DNA of 13,198 nt from Alistipes sp. (GCA_017560305.1 JAFYOF010000111.1:1-13198), one strand, 5' to 3'; shown: positions 1 through 7,491, counted from the first letter of the stretch. A program made the numbers and translations. Notes: a model not told the origin generated them from the letters alone.

Positions 1-588
1 CTCACCGAGGCACAGCAGGACCTTATGCGCCCAGTATTTGAGAGCCAGATGCCAAAGGAGGATGACATCAAGTACGACATCTCGTTTGAGCCAATGGCGG
101 CAACCGAGGCACCTGTGGTGATTACCCAGAACGAGTTTATGCGCCGTATGAAAGAGATGGCGAAGATGGGCGGTGGCGGAATGAGCCAGTTCTATGGTCA
201 GATGCCTGATAACTTCACAATCACAGTGAACGGCAACCACCCAATCGTAATCGACATCCTGGGCGATGTGGAGCGCGAGTATGGCGACAAGCTCAAGTCA
301 ATCACCAAGAAGATTGATGCAGCCGTGGCGGAGGAACAGCGCTTCGACGAGACTGTGAAGGGCAAGAAGCACGAGGATTTCACACCAGAGGAGAAGCAGA
401 TGAGCGAGGAACTCTCGAAGAAGATTATCACTCTGCGTGACGAGCGCAACGAGCGTCTGCGTGAGATTGGCAAGCAGAACAAGTTGGTGCGCCAGATTAT
501 CGACCTTGCGCTGCTTTCAAATGGTATGCTCAAGGGCAAGAACCTTTCGGACTTCATCCAACGCAGCATTACGCTGATTGAGAAGTAG
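1..588 (+). CDS. htpG: Molecular chaperone HtpG (Hsp90 family), C-terminal part, 5' truncated by window edge
   Basis: The reading frame is open from base 1 and ends at TAG 586-588, giving 195 residues of a gene that starts outside the window. An ATG at base 25 lies inside the gene and is not its start. HtpG is the bacterial cytosolic Hsp90, an ATP-dependent homodimeric chaperone. This part is the end of the middle domain plus the C-terminal dimerisation domain. It carries a Met/Gly-rich linker (KMGGGGMSQFYGQMPDNF) followed by VNGNHP, a charged helical stretch, and the ending IIDLALLSNGMLKG...FIQRSITLIEK, which closely matches the C-terminus of Bacteroidetes HtpG proteins as I know them. The N-terminal GHKL ATPase domain is not visible. 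The gene ends 61 nt before the convergent phosphoesterase gene, with a hairpin terminator between them. The family assignment is firm. Confidence 0.93.
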   Translation, partial: LTEAQQDLMRPVFESQMPKEDDIKYDISFEPMAATEAPVVITQNEFMRRMKEMAKMGGGGMSQFYGQMPDNFTITVNGNHPIVIDILGDVEREYGDKLKSITKKIDAAVAEEQRFDETVKGKKHEDFTPEEKQMSEELSKKIITLRDERNERLREIGKQNKLVRQIIDLALLSNGMLKGKNLSDFIQRSITLIEK

Positions 589-610
589 GGGGAGGAGATT
601 ATACAAAAGG

Positions 611-647
611 TAAGGAGTTGGTTTTCGCCAACTCCTTATTTCATTTT
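611..647 (+). terminator. Rho-independent terminator of htpG, possibly also acting on the convergent operon
   Basis: An 11-bp perfect inverted repeat, TAAGGAGTTGG (611-621) paired with CCAACTCCTTA (628-638), encloses a TTTTCG loop and is followed by a T-rich run (TTTCATTTT, 639-647). It sits between the stop of htpG and the stop of the convergent metallophosphoesterase gene. On the opposite strand the hairpin is followed by CCTTTTGTATAAT, a weaker T-rich tail. It may therefore also end the minus-strand operon, although the main orientation is plus. Confidence 0.85.
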
Positions 648-649
648 AC

Positions 650-1621
650 CTATTCAAACACAAAATTTGCCTCTTCATTTTGAAGGTCGGCGGCGCGGCG
701 TTGCCACGCTGCGGGTGGGGTGTCAAGGGGCTGTGGCCACCAGAATCCTTTTGATGAGTATTCAAATTTTGCACCCTCGGGCGAGGTAGTCATAACGGCA
801 AAACCTATATCTCCATAGAATGTCGCCGGGATGTTGACCATAGGCACCATACGCAGAGGCGTGCGCGAGCGGATGATGCGCGCAATCTTATCCCACGAAT
901 GGGTGTGACCATAGACAAAGCCCGCAACCGATGGAGTGTCACTCACAAACTTTTCCAAATTGGGCATCTCGCCAAGTGGGTGGTGGATGCAGAGGATTAC
1001 GGGACGGCTACACTCTGCGGTAAACGCCTTGAGCCACTCAATCTGCTCGGCGTTAATCTCGCCGCCAACCTTTGTCGCCTGACGAGGCTTAAGGTCGGGC
1101 AGTTCGCAGAGCGAGTCGAGCATCACCACATCAACATCTGGCAGCGCAAGGTGAGTCACAATACGCCCCTTGACTGTGGTCTGCTCGGCATATTGAGGAA
1201 AGACCTTGAGGAACGCCTCGCGGCGGTCGTGGTTACCCATACCCAGTATCACACGGATGCCAGCCCTCTCGAGCGGAGCAAGCAACTCGGCGGCATAGCG
1301 GTAGTCCTCCTCCAGGCCGTAGTCCCACGCCACATCGCCAGTAACAATCACATTGGCAGGCAAGCGACGCATCGCAAGTATATCATTCACACACAATTGC
1401 AGAGAGGTAGGGTTGTAGGGATAGACGCGAGGTTTGCCATCCACCATCTCGCCACAGATGTGGATATCCGACAGAAAAACCACCTTGCGAGGGTCTATCT
1501 TCTTCGATGGAGCCTCCGCCAAGAGGTCATCCATACGCTTCACCACCGACGCCTTGACCTCGGGCAGAAAAGCACTTCCGCCCAGCGCCATCACCGTTGC
1601 TAAAAACTCTTTTCTATCCAT
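650..1621 (-). CDS. Calcineurin-like metallophosphoesterase, probably exported
   Basis: This 323-aa protein has the full set of calcineurin-superfamily metal-binding motifs: D52-I-H54, G95-D96, G129-N-H-D132, H213-H214 and G238-H-T-H241. These form the binuclear metal site of phosphoesterases such as CpdA-type cyclic nucleotide phosphodiesterases and related phosphatases. The substrate cannot be read from the sequence. The N-terminus (MDRKEFLATVMALGGSAFLP) resembles a Tat signal, with RK in place of the twin arginine before a short hydrophobic stretch, so export is plausible but not certain. Beyond the GHTH motif a tail of about 80 residues, rich in aromatic residues and proline, covers positions 260-323. 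It is the last gene of a three-gene minus operon, starting 11 nt after the YggS gene, and ends 12 nt from the htpG terminator hairpin. The fold is certain; the specific function is unknown. Confidence 0.88.
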   Translation of the reverse strand: MDRKEFLATVMALGGSAFLPEVKASVVKRMDDLLAEAPSKKIDPRKVVFLSDIHICGEMVDGKPRVYPYNPTSLQLCVNDILAMRRLPANVIVTGDVAWDYGLEEDYRYAAELLAPLERAGIRVILGMGNHDRREAFLKVFPQYAEQTTVKGRIVTHLALPDVDVVMLDSLCELPDLKPRQATKVGGEINAEQIEWLKAFTAECSRPVILCIHHPLGEMPNLEKFVSDTPSVAGFVYGHTHSWDKIARIIRSRTPLRMVPMVNIPATFYGDIGFAVMTTSPEGAKFEYSSKGFWWPQPLDTPPAAWQRRAADLQNEEANFVFE

Positions 1622-1632
1622 ATTTCGCCTTT

Positions 1633-2292
1633 TTAATATTCACGCGCGCCGAAGATTGTTGAGCCGATGCGCACCTCGGTTGAGCCATATTCGATAGCGA
1701 TGGGGTAGTCGTCGCTCATTCCCATCGAGAGGGTGTCGAACTCATCGCCAAAGTACTGCGCAAGTTCCGCCTTGCACGCCGCCAGACGCTGGAAATCGGC
1801 ACGCACCACAGACTCATCGTCGGTAAAGGTCGCCATACCCATCACACCACGCACACGGATATTGAGCAGGCGCTGAAAGCCACCCTCACGAACAAAGGCA
1901 AGCAGTTCTGCGTAGTCCCAGCCCGACTTGCTCTCCTCGGCGGTGATGTGAATCTCCAGCAGACAGTCAATCGTGCGACCACACTTTGCCGCCTCCTTGT
2001 CAATGGACTCGGCAAGGCGCTCGCTATCAAGCGACTCGATAAGGTGGACATAGGGGGCAATGTACTTTATCTTGTTGGTCTGCAGATGGCCAATCATATG
2101 CCACTCGATATCTTTAGGCAGCACCGCCTGCTTCTGCTTCAACTCCTGCGGGCGACTCTCGCCAAAGGCTCGCTGACCCGCATCGTACGCCTCCTGCAAC
2201 GCCTCGATGGGGTGAAACTTCGACACCGCCAACAACTTCACGCCCTCGGGCAACTCGCCACACAGGCGCTCAATTTCGCTCTTTATAGACAT
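1633..2292 (-). CDS. yggS: YggS/PLPBP family pyridoxal phosphate-binding protein
   Basis: This 219-aa protein is full length for the family. It is a single-domain alanine-racemase-fold (type III) PLP protein thought to buffer intracellular pyridoxal 5'-phosphate and so influence amino acid and keto-acid metabolism; it has no established catalytic activity. The PLP-binding lysine is K25 in LLAVSKFHP. Other family signatures are FGESRPQE (the family usually has GENxxQE), WHMIGHLQTNK, LSMGMSDDYPIAIEYGST and VRIGSTIFG near the C-terminus, where the phosphate-binding Ser/Thr and Arg-Ile-Gly lie. It is the middle gene of the minus operon, with 11-nt gaps on both sides. It should be cytosolic, whereas both neighbours look exported. 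Assignment is firm. Confidence 0.95.
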   Translation of the reverse strand: MSIKSEIERLCGELPEGVKLLAVSKFHPIEALQEAYDAGQRAFGESRPQELKQKQAVLPKDIEWHMIGHLQTNKIKYIAPYVHLIESLDSERLAESIDKEAAKCGRTIDCLLEIHITAEESKSGWDYAELLAFVREGGFQRLLNIRVRGVMGMATFTDDESVVRADFQRLAACKAELAQYFGDEFDTLSMGMSDDYPIAIEYGSTEVRIGSTIFGAREY

Positions 2293-2303
2293 ATATTTTC
2301 GTT

Positions 2304-4079
2304 TTATTTTGCTTTATAAAGGTAGTTAAATCGACCGAGTGGAGCAGCATCGCCACTCAGATAAAAATCGTAAATATCGCCATCGGTCTGCGAGTTATCA
2401 ACCCACTTGAACTCAATCTCGAAAGGCTCGCCATCGGCTATACCCAACGCCGCGCGAGGGATTGCAACCTCCATCTTTGTTCCCTCCAGCGCAAACTTTG
2501 CCTCGCCCGAAGCGCTCCAGTTCCAACCTTGAGCGGAGTGCTCAACAACACCAGCCGAGAGGCGGTTTACAACATAATCGTAGCCCTCCCAGCCCGACTT
2601 TTCGCTGCGGTCGGTATTGATATAAAGGCGCATCCACGCCTTATCCGCGGGTGAGGTAATTAGCTCGGCGCACTCGACATAGAAGTAGATGTTTTTCTTA
2701 TCGTGCGCCACGCGCGTCTCGATGATATCGTTGCGGCCGCTGGTATTCACATAATGGAGTTTGCCCCAGCCCTTACTGTCGCGGTGGATTGTATTGCCCT
2801 TCGTAGCGTCATACTTCGCAGTCTTCGCCCAATCGGCAAAGTTGCCATCAATGCGCACCTTGCGGTTGGTTTGAGGCTTCTGTTCATTCTCCGCCATACC
2901 CTTAAAACGGCGAATGTTAGCCACCATCTGATAGTAGTAGTTGTCGCCGTGACCGCCTCGCATAGGCTCGATATCACGGCTATGCTCCTGATCAAACTGG
3001 TCGGGAAAGGCATTTGGCTGATTCTGCCAAACATCAAAGCGACCCATAATCCACTCGTTCCAGCCCGTGATGAAAATCAGGTCGGGGTCAATCTCAAGGG
3101 CGCGCTCCCACTGCTCCTGAAAGTTCAGTCCCCAATTCACTGCCACCACATCCTCCGAGTGACCTCCCTTGGCGGTGTAGCTACGACCAAATGCGCCAGG
3201 CATATTCATAGCACTCAAGCCGTTATGTGCGGTCCAGTTCTGCGACACGCCAACCGTAGCCTGCTCAAAACCGCCATCCTTGGGCGCAAAGCCGTGCTGC
3301 GGATAGATCTCCAGCCAACCCCAATGGTCGGGGCGGGCAGGACCTACATTATATACGGGCTGACCCGGGCGGAAGGTGAAGTAGTCACGCACCTCACGAT
3401 GCAGCGCCGTGCGCTCGGCGTCGCCCTCTACATCAGCGAGCATCTCGGGGTATGCCATAATGAGCGGCTTGCCCTCCCACTTGAAGAACAACTCCTCATA
3501 CTCAGCGGGCTTATACAAATCCTGATAGATATCAATTATTGCTTCACGGCTGCCCTCGGTGGGAGCAAATGCCAGCATAAAGGCGATTTGGGGAGTCTGC
3601 ACACCATCCTTGCGAGCCTGCATAAAGACCTCACACAAAGCGCTATAGGACTCTCGCCAGGTGAAATTACCATTCGTACAGTCGAAAAACAACACATCGA
3701 CACCCGCTGCAGACAACATCTCGGCGTGCTTGCGCAAGACCCATTTATCGGTGTCGCGGTAGAAGCCAAACAGAGGCTCGCCCCAGAAGTTTGAGGTGAT
3801 ATCCTTGCGCCAGATGGGGTGGTTGTAGTCGTAAGCCGCCTCGGGCGCTTTGGCTATAAACTCCGAAGGAACGCATACATCCATATGGGCAAAGTTGGTG
3901 TGCCAGGTCCAATAGAAAAGACCGACATACTTCTCGCGCTTGCCACCCACCTGCTCGGCATCGGGCAGACGACGCCCCAGAGCATCCGTAGCGGGCAGGG
4001 CATTGCCGTAGTTTTGAGCCAAAAGATTGCTCGCAGAGGCAAGCAGAAGAATAGCCAAAAGATGTTTTATGCGTTTCAT
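2304..4079 (-). CDS. Secreted glycoside-hydrolase-like TIM-barrel protein with C-terminal CBM9-like domain
   Basis: This 591-aa protein begins with a signal peptide (MKRIKHLLAILLLASASNLLAQ, probable cleavage near residue 21). Residues ~48-395 look like a GH71/GH99-type TIM barrel: a beta-strand-like YVGLFYWTWH (51-60), AGVDVLFFDCTNG (125-137), IAFMLAF (165-171), and DLIFITGWNEW (333-343) late in the barrel. WNEW resembles the active-site end of several glycan-processing barrel families. From ~407 a second domain starts with VRIDGNFADW and continues with alternating strands (IYFYVE, MRLYINTD, MEVAIPRAALG, FEIEFKWVDN), which matches CBM9-like modules. A polysaccharide or host-glycan substrate is plausible, but neither the family number nor the substrate can be fixed from sequence alone. 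It is the first gene of the minus operon, 11 nt before yggS, and is transcribed divergently from the C69 dipeptidase gene. Confidence 0.72.
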   Translation of the reverse strand: MKRIKHLLAILLLASASNLLAQNYGNALPATDALGRRLPDAEQVGGKREKYVGLFYWTWHTNFAHMDVCVPSEFIAKAPEAAYDYNHPIWRKDITSNFWGEPLFGFYRDTDKWVLRKHAEMLSAAGVDVLFFDCTNGNFTWRESYSALCEVFMQARKDGVQTPQIAFMLAFAPTEGSREAIIDIYQDLYKPAEYEELFFKWEGKPLIMAYPEMLADVEGDAERTALHREVRDYFTFRPGQPVYNVGPARPDHWGWLEIYPQHGFAPKDGGFEQATVGVSQNWTAHNGLSAMNMPGAFGRSYTAKGGHSEDVVAVNWGLNFQEQWERALEIDPDLIFITGWNEWIMGRFDVWQNQPNAFPDQFDQEHSRDIEPMRGGHGDNYYYQMVANIRRFKGMAENEQKPQTNRKVRIDGNFADWAKTAKYDATKGNTIHRDSKGWGKLHYVNTSGRNDIIETRVAHDKKNIYFYVECAELITSPADKAWMRLYINTDRSEKSGWEGYDYVVNRLSAGVVEHSAQGWNWSASGEAKFALEGTKMEVAIPRAALGIADGEPFEIEFKWVDNSQTDGDIYDFYLSGDAAPLGRFNYLYKAK

Positions 4080-4094
4080 AATTTAAGGTTTTGA

Positions 4095-4102
4095 CAAATA
4101 TA
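4095..4102 (-). promoter_or_regulatory. Bacteroidetes-type -7 element for the minus-strand glycosidase-yggS-phosphoesterase operon
   Basis: Read on the minus strand, TATATTTG is an exact match to TAnnTTTG, the -7 element of Bacteroidetes primary sigma promoters. It ends 15 nt upstream of the ATG at 4079. No good TTTG -33 element lies at the expected distance (about 19 nt), so the call rests on the -7 box and its position alone. Confidence 0.5.
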
Positions 4103-4110
4103 CAAAAATT

Positions 4111-4142
4111 TTAGGGTTTTCCATCCTTTTTCCGTATCTTTG
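4111..4142 (+). promoter_or_regulatory. Bacteroidetes-type promoter for the C69 dipeptidase-lpdA pair
   Basis: TATCTTTG (4135-4142) matches the TAnnTTTG -7 consensus. A -33-like TTAG (consensus TTTG) lies at 4111-4114 with 20-nt spacing. Transcription would start near 4147, leaving a leader of about 30 nt before the ATG at 4177. The two divergent -7 boxes are only 32 bp apart, so the promoters share their upstream DNA. No Shine-Dalgarno sequence is evident before the ATG. Confidence 0.55.
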
Positions 4143-4176
4143 GCAAATTGATAACAATTAACTAAAACTAATCAAT

Positions 4177-5838
4177 ATGAAGAAAATCATTTTATCGGCA
4201 GCGCTGATGGTGGCAACGGCTATCGTGCCAGCACTCGCCTGCACAAACTTTATCATCACCAAGGGCGCATCAACCGATGGCTCGGTTATGGTGAGCTACT
4301 CGGCTGACTCACATCAGCTCTATGGTTGCGCCTACAAGCACAACGCAACAAAGTACAAACCAGGCACAATGCTTGCAGTGAATGAGTGGGACTCAGGCAA
4401 GTATCTGGGTGACATTCCTCAGGTAGCGCAGACCTACTCGACAGTGAGCAATATGAACGAGCACGGCTTGATTATCACCGAGACAACTTTCGGCGGCCGC
4501 TCGGAGCTCTACAACCCAGAGGGCATCATCGACTACGGCTCACTCATCTACATCACCCTGCAGCGTGCCAAGACTGCGCGTGAGGCTATCGAGACAATCG
4601 CATCACTCACCGACACCTACGGCTACGCATCGGATGGCGAGAGCTTCTCAATCGCTGACGAGAACGAGGCTTGGATTATGGAAATGACCGGCAAGGGTCC
4701 TGGCAAGAAGGGTATGGTATGGGTAGCACGCCGTGTGCCCGATGGCTACATCTGCGGTCACGCAAATCAGGCTCGTATCACTACATTCCCACTCAACGAC
4801 CCAGAGAATTGCCTCTACTCAAAAGATGTAATCTCGTTGGCTCGCGAGAAGGGTTACTTTAACGGCAAGGACGAGGAGTTCTCATTCGCTGACGCTTACG
4901 CACCGCTGGATTTCAGCGCAATGCGTGGTTGCGACGCTCGTATCTGGAGCTTCTTTCGTATGTTTGCCGAGGGTATGGACCAGTATCTGGACTATGCTAT
5001 GGGTCACAACCCTGCAAACCGCTTGCCTTTGTGGGTGAAGCCTACTCACAAGCTCTCACCAAAGCAGGTGTTTGACGCTATGCGCGACCACTATGAGGGT
5101 ACTCCATTGGATATGACTACCGATATTGGTGCTGGCGGTCACGCTCTTCCTTACCGTTGGCGTCCTATGAACTTCGAGGTTGATGGCAAGACTTATGTAA
5201 ACGAGCGCGCTATCGCAACTCAGCAGACTGGCTTCTGGATGGTAGGTCAGGCTCGCGAGGGCAAGACCGGCATTTTGTGGTTTGGTGTGGATGACGCTGC
5301 TACATCTTGCCTTACTCCAATCTACTGCAACACAACAGAGGTTCCTGCTTGTATGCAGGAGTACAACGGCTCGATGCTCGACTACGGCACAGACTCAACA
5401 TTCTGGTTGTTCAACCGCGTTACAAACTTCGCTTACCTGCGTTACGATATGATGTCAGGCGACATCCGCAAGGTGGTTGACGAGTGGGAGAATGCAAAGC
5501 TCGAGGAGGTAGACCGCATTGACGCTGTGGTGGCAGAGATGTCGGCAAAGAAGCAGCAGAAGGCGCTTACAAAGTACAGCGTTGTGACTGCGCAGAATAT
5601 GCACGATGCGTGGGTTAAGCTGGACCAGTATTTGCTCTTAAAGTATGTGGATGGCAATGTAAAGAGCGAGCACAAGAGCGTTGTGGATTATGTTCTCAAG
5701 GGCGGTGCTGACCACAGCCACTTTGTGGACAACGGCAACGGCAAGCAGATTCCTGGCAAGATTCAGTTCCCAGGCTACAGCGAGAAGTGGAAGAGAGCCG
5801 TAGCTGCTGATCACGGCAAGATTTTGGAGGTAAAATAA
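4177..5838 (+). CDS. C69/U34 family dipeptidase, exported Ntn-hydrolase
   Basis: This 553-aa protein belongs to peptidase family C69 (formerly U34), N-terminal-nucleophile hydrolases that cleave dipeptides. Residues 1-21 form a signal peptide (MKKIILSAALMVATAIVPALA). Cleavage would expose Cys22 in ACTNFIITKGASTDGS, the conserved start of the mature enzyme, so the nucleophile is present. A lipoprotein reading is less likely because the residue at -3 is Ala (A-L-A-C) where a lipobox has Leu. Family blocks follow: SNMNEHGL with ITETTFGGR, the DENEAWIMEM block with GKGPGKKGMVWVARRVPDGY, and a C-terminal half with GAGGHALPYRWRPM and QQTGFWMVGQAR. It probably acts in the periplasm, taking up the last steps of peptide breakdown. 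It is the first gene of a plus-strand pair, 20 nt upstream of lpdA. Confidence 0.92.
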   Translation: MKKIILSAALMVATAIVPALACTNFIITKGASTDGSVMVSYSADSHQLYGCAYKHNATKYKPGTMLAVNEWDSGKYLGDIPQVAQTYSTVSNMNEHGLIITETTFGGRSELYNPEGIIDYGSLIYITLQRAKTAREAIETIASLTDTYGYASDGESFSIADENEAWIMEMTGKGPGKKGMVWVARRVPDGYICGHANQARITTFPLNDPENCLYSKDVISLAREKGYFNGKDEEFSFADAYAPLDFSAMRGCDARIWSFFRMFAEGMDQYLDYAMGHNPANRLPLWVKPTHKLSPKQVFDAMRDHYEGTPLDMTTDIGAGGHALPYRWRPMNFEVDGKTYVNERAIATQQTGFWMVGQAREGKTGILWFGVDDAATSCLTPIYCNTTEVPACMQEYNGSMLDYGTDSTFWLFNRVTNFAYLRYDMMSGDIRKVVDEWENAKLEEVDRIDAVVAEMSAKKQQKALTKYSVVTAQNMHDAWVKLDQYLLLKYVDGNVKSEHKSVVDYVLKGGADHSHFVDNGNGKQIPGKIQFPGYSEKWKRAVAADHGKILEVK

Positions 5839-5858
5839 TAACCAAGCATATACCTGAA

Positions 5859-7235
5859 ATGAATTACGACATTATAGTAATAGGTAGCGGACCTGGCGGC
5901 TATGTTGCCGCCATCCGTGCCTCACAATTAGGCAAGAAGGTTGCCATCGTCGAGAAGTCGGAGTTGGGTGGCGTATGCCTCAACTGGGGCTGCATCCCAA
6001 CAAAGGCACTCCTGAAGAGCGCACAGGTCTACTCTTACTGCAAGAACGCCGCACACTATGGCGTAGCGGTGGAGGGTGAGGTGAAGCCCGACTTTGAGAA
6101 GATTGTGGCTCGCTCACGCACCGTGGCAGAGACTATGAGCAAGGGCGTGGCTTTTTTGATGAAGAAGAACAACATCGACATCATCACTGGCTTCGGTCGC
6201 CTGGCGGGCGAGGGCAAGGTGGATGTGGAGGGCACAATCTACGAGGCGGAGAACATCATCCTCGCAACGGGTGCGCGCCCACGCGAGATGCCTTTTATGC
6301 CTATCGACGGCGAGCATATCATCTCATCGAAGCAGGCTCTCACATTGCCACAGTTGCCACAGTCGATGATTGTTGTGGGTACGGGCGCTATCGGTAGCGA
6401 GTTCGCCTGCCTGTATGCAACACTCGGCGTGAAGGTTACCTTGGTGGAGTATATGCCACAGATTATGCCTCTTGAAGATGAAGAGGTAGCAAAGGCTATG
6501 GAGCGTAGTTTCAGAAAGTTACGCGCGGCAGTGATGACCTCAACAACGGTGAAGAATGTAACCGTGAGCGAGGATGGTCAGTGTCAGGTCGAGATTGAGG
6601 GCAAGAAGGGCGCAGAGACCCTGACTGCGGATGTTGTTTTGTCGGCTGTGGGTATCAAGTCGAACATCGAGAATATCGGTCTGGAGGAGATGGGCATCGC
6701 AGTTGAGCGCGACAAGGTGGTCGTAGATGAGCACTACCAGACATCGGCAAAGGGTGTTTACGCCATCGGCGACATCATCGCAACTCCTGCGTTGGCGCAT
6801 GTGGCTTCGGCGGAGGCTATCCACTGCGTGGAGCACATCTGCGGCTTGGCTCCCGACAAGGTTGATTACTCGACTATCCCTTCGTGCATCTTCACTTCGC
6901 CAGAGGTAGCATCGGTGGGTATGACCGAGCAGCAGGCACAGAAGGCTGGCATCGAGTACACCGTGGGTCGCTTCCCATTCACAGCATCGGGCAAGGCTAC
7001 GGCGGCGGGTGACCGTGATGGATTCGTGAAACTTATCTTCGACAAGGAGGAGAAACTCATTGGCGCACATCTGGTGGGTGCAACCGTAACGGAGATGTTG
7101 GGCGAGCCTACACTCGCAAAGCATCTTGGCGCAACGGCACACACTCTGGCACGCACAATCCACTCACACCCAACAATGCACGAGGGTTTGATGGAGGCTG
7201 CCGAGGCGGCTATGGGTGCTGCGATACATTTGTAG
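5859..7235 (+). CDS. lpdA: Dihydrolipoyl dehydrogenase (E3)
   Basis: This 458-aa flavoprotein is the usual length for E3, the FAD-dependent enzyme that re-oxidises dihydrolipoamide of 2-oxoacid dehydrogenase or glycine cleavage complexes with NAD+. Visible parts are: the N-terminal FAD Rossmann motif GSGPGGYVAA (9-18); the redox-active disulfide C40-LNWG-C45 in GGVCLNWGCIPTKA; the NAD-binding GTGAIGSEFA motif in the middle; the second FAD contact VYAIGD; and the C-terminal dimerisation domain ending with the catalytic His437/Glu442 pair in HPTMHE. The family usually has HPTLSE. No E1, E2 or lipoyl-carrier gene is present in the window, so the complex served cannot be told from context. It lies 20 nt after the dipeptidase gene, probably on the same transcript, and is closed by a strong terminator. 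Confidence 0.95.
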   Translation: MNYDIIVIGSGPGGYVAAIRASQLGKKVAIVEKSELGGVCLNWGCIPTKALLKSAQVYSYCKNAAHYGVAVEGEVKPDFEKIVARSRTVAETMSKGVAFLMKKNNIDIITGFGRLAGEGKVDVEGTIYEAENIILATGARPREMPFMPIDGEHIISSKQALTLPQLPQSMIVVGTGAIGSEFACLYATLGVKVTLVEYMPQIMPLEDEEVAKAMERSFRKLRAAVMTSTTVKNVTVSEDGQCQVEIEGKKGAETLTADVVLSAVGIKSNIENIGLEEMGIAVERDKVVVDEHYQTSAKGVYAIGDIIATPALAHVASAEAIHCVEHICGLAPDKVDYSTIPSCIFTSPEVASVGMTEQQAQKAGIEYTVGRFPFTASGKATAAGDRDGFVKLIFDKEEKLIGAHLVGATVTEMLGEPTLAKHLGATAHTLARTIHSHPTMHEGLMEAAEAAMGAAIHL

Positions 7236-7247
7236 CGGAGCGCTACA
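7231..7247 (+). other. Small hairpin overlapping the lpdA stop codon
   Basis: TGTAGCG (7231-7237) and CGCTACA (7241-7247) form a perfect 7-bp inverted repeat with a GAG loop. The TAG stop of lpdA (7233-7235) lies in the left arm. It directly precedes the main terminator hairpin, so the 3' end of the transcript could carry two stacked stem-loops. It has no T-tract of its own. Confidence 0.5.
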
Positions 7248-7250
7248 CAC

Positions 7251-7289
7251 AAAAAGAAAAGCGGGTCGTTTGACCCGCTTTTTCTTTTG
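7251..7289. terminator. Bidirectional rho-independent terminator between lpdA and the PLDc_N gene
   Basis: A GC-rich stem, GCGGGTC (7261-7267) with GACCCGC (7272-7278), encloses a GTTT loop. It is flanked by AAAAAGAAAA on the left and TTTTTCTTTT on the right. Either strand therefore gives a stem followed by a U-rich tract, and the A/T arms can extend the stem with one bulge. It lies between two convergent genes (lpdA, stop at 7235; the minus gene, stop at 7303) and should end both transcripts. Confidence 0.93.
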
Positions 7290-7302
7290 TTATCTCGGTT
7301 GA

Positions 7303-7491
7303 TTACTTGAACCAAGAAGTAAGGTGGTGGCGTGCCCAGAAGTAGTAGAGCAAAAGACCAAGCCAGTTAGTAGCCAATACGATAACTGCTACGATAACCT
7401 TACCTACGAGGCTAATAGGCTGCTTCAAGATGTCAAGAACGCACCAGATAGCCAAAATCAAACCTGCTACAAAAAGAATTGTTGCAATCAT
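7303..7491 (-). CDS. Small membrane protein of PLDc_N (phospholipase D-nuclease N-terminal) type
   Basis: This 62-aa protein consists of two hydrophobic helices: residues ~2-21 (IATILFVAGLILAIWCVLDI) and ~29-50, followed by the basic/aromatic end FWARHHLTSWFK. The pattern of helix, W/C-x-LxDI, short loop, VIVLATNWLGLLLYYFWAR resembles the PLDc_N module found at the N-terminus of cardiolipin synthases and as a free small protein in many bacteria. The free form has no well-defined function. It is the last gene of the minus operon after truA, with a 30-nt A/T-rich gap, and it ends in front of the bidirectional terminator. A real gene is likely because of its clean hydrophobic design and its placement; its role is unknown. 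Confidence 0.8.
   Translation of the reverse strand: MIATILFVAGLILAIWCVLDILKQPISLVGKVIVAVIVLATNWLGLLLYYFWARHHLTSWFK

Noticed and set aside
899..1603. Plus-strand open frame of 234 codons antisense to the metallophosphoesterase
   Set aside because: It overlaps a gene with all five metallophosphoesterase motifs and shows no family features of its own; it is explained by codon bias of the real gene.
2703..3794. Long plus-strand open frame (363 codons) antisense to the glycosidase-like gene
   Set aside because: Its translation has no recognisable domain and reads as low-complexity Leu/Val/His/Arg typical of an antisense shadow. The minus-strand gene has signal peptide, motifs and operon context.
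4237..4242. Lipoprotein signal at Cys22 of the C69 dipeptidase
   Set aside because: The site reads A-L-A-C, without Leu/Val/Ile at -3, and ACTNF is the known mature N-terminus of the Ntn-hydrolase family, where Cys is the nucleophile.
6540..7163. Minus-strand open frame of 207 codons antisense to lpdA
   Set aside because: Cys/His/Arg-rich translation with no domain; lpdA on the other strand is complete with catalytic residues at both ends.
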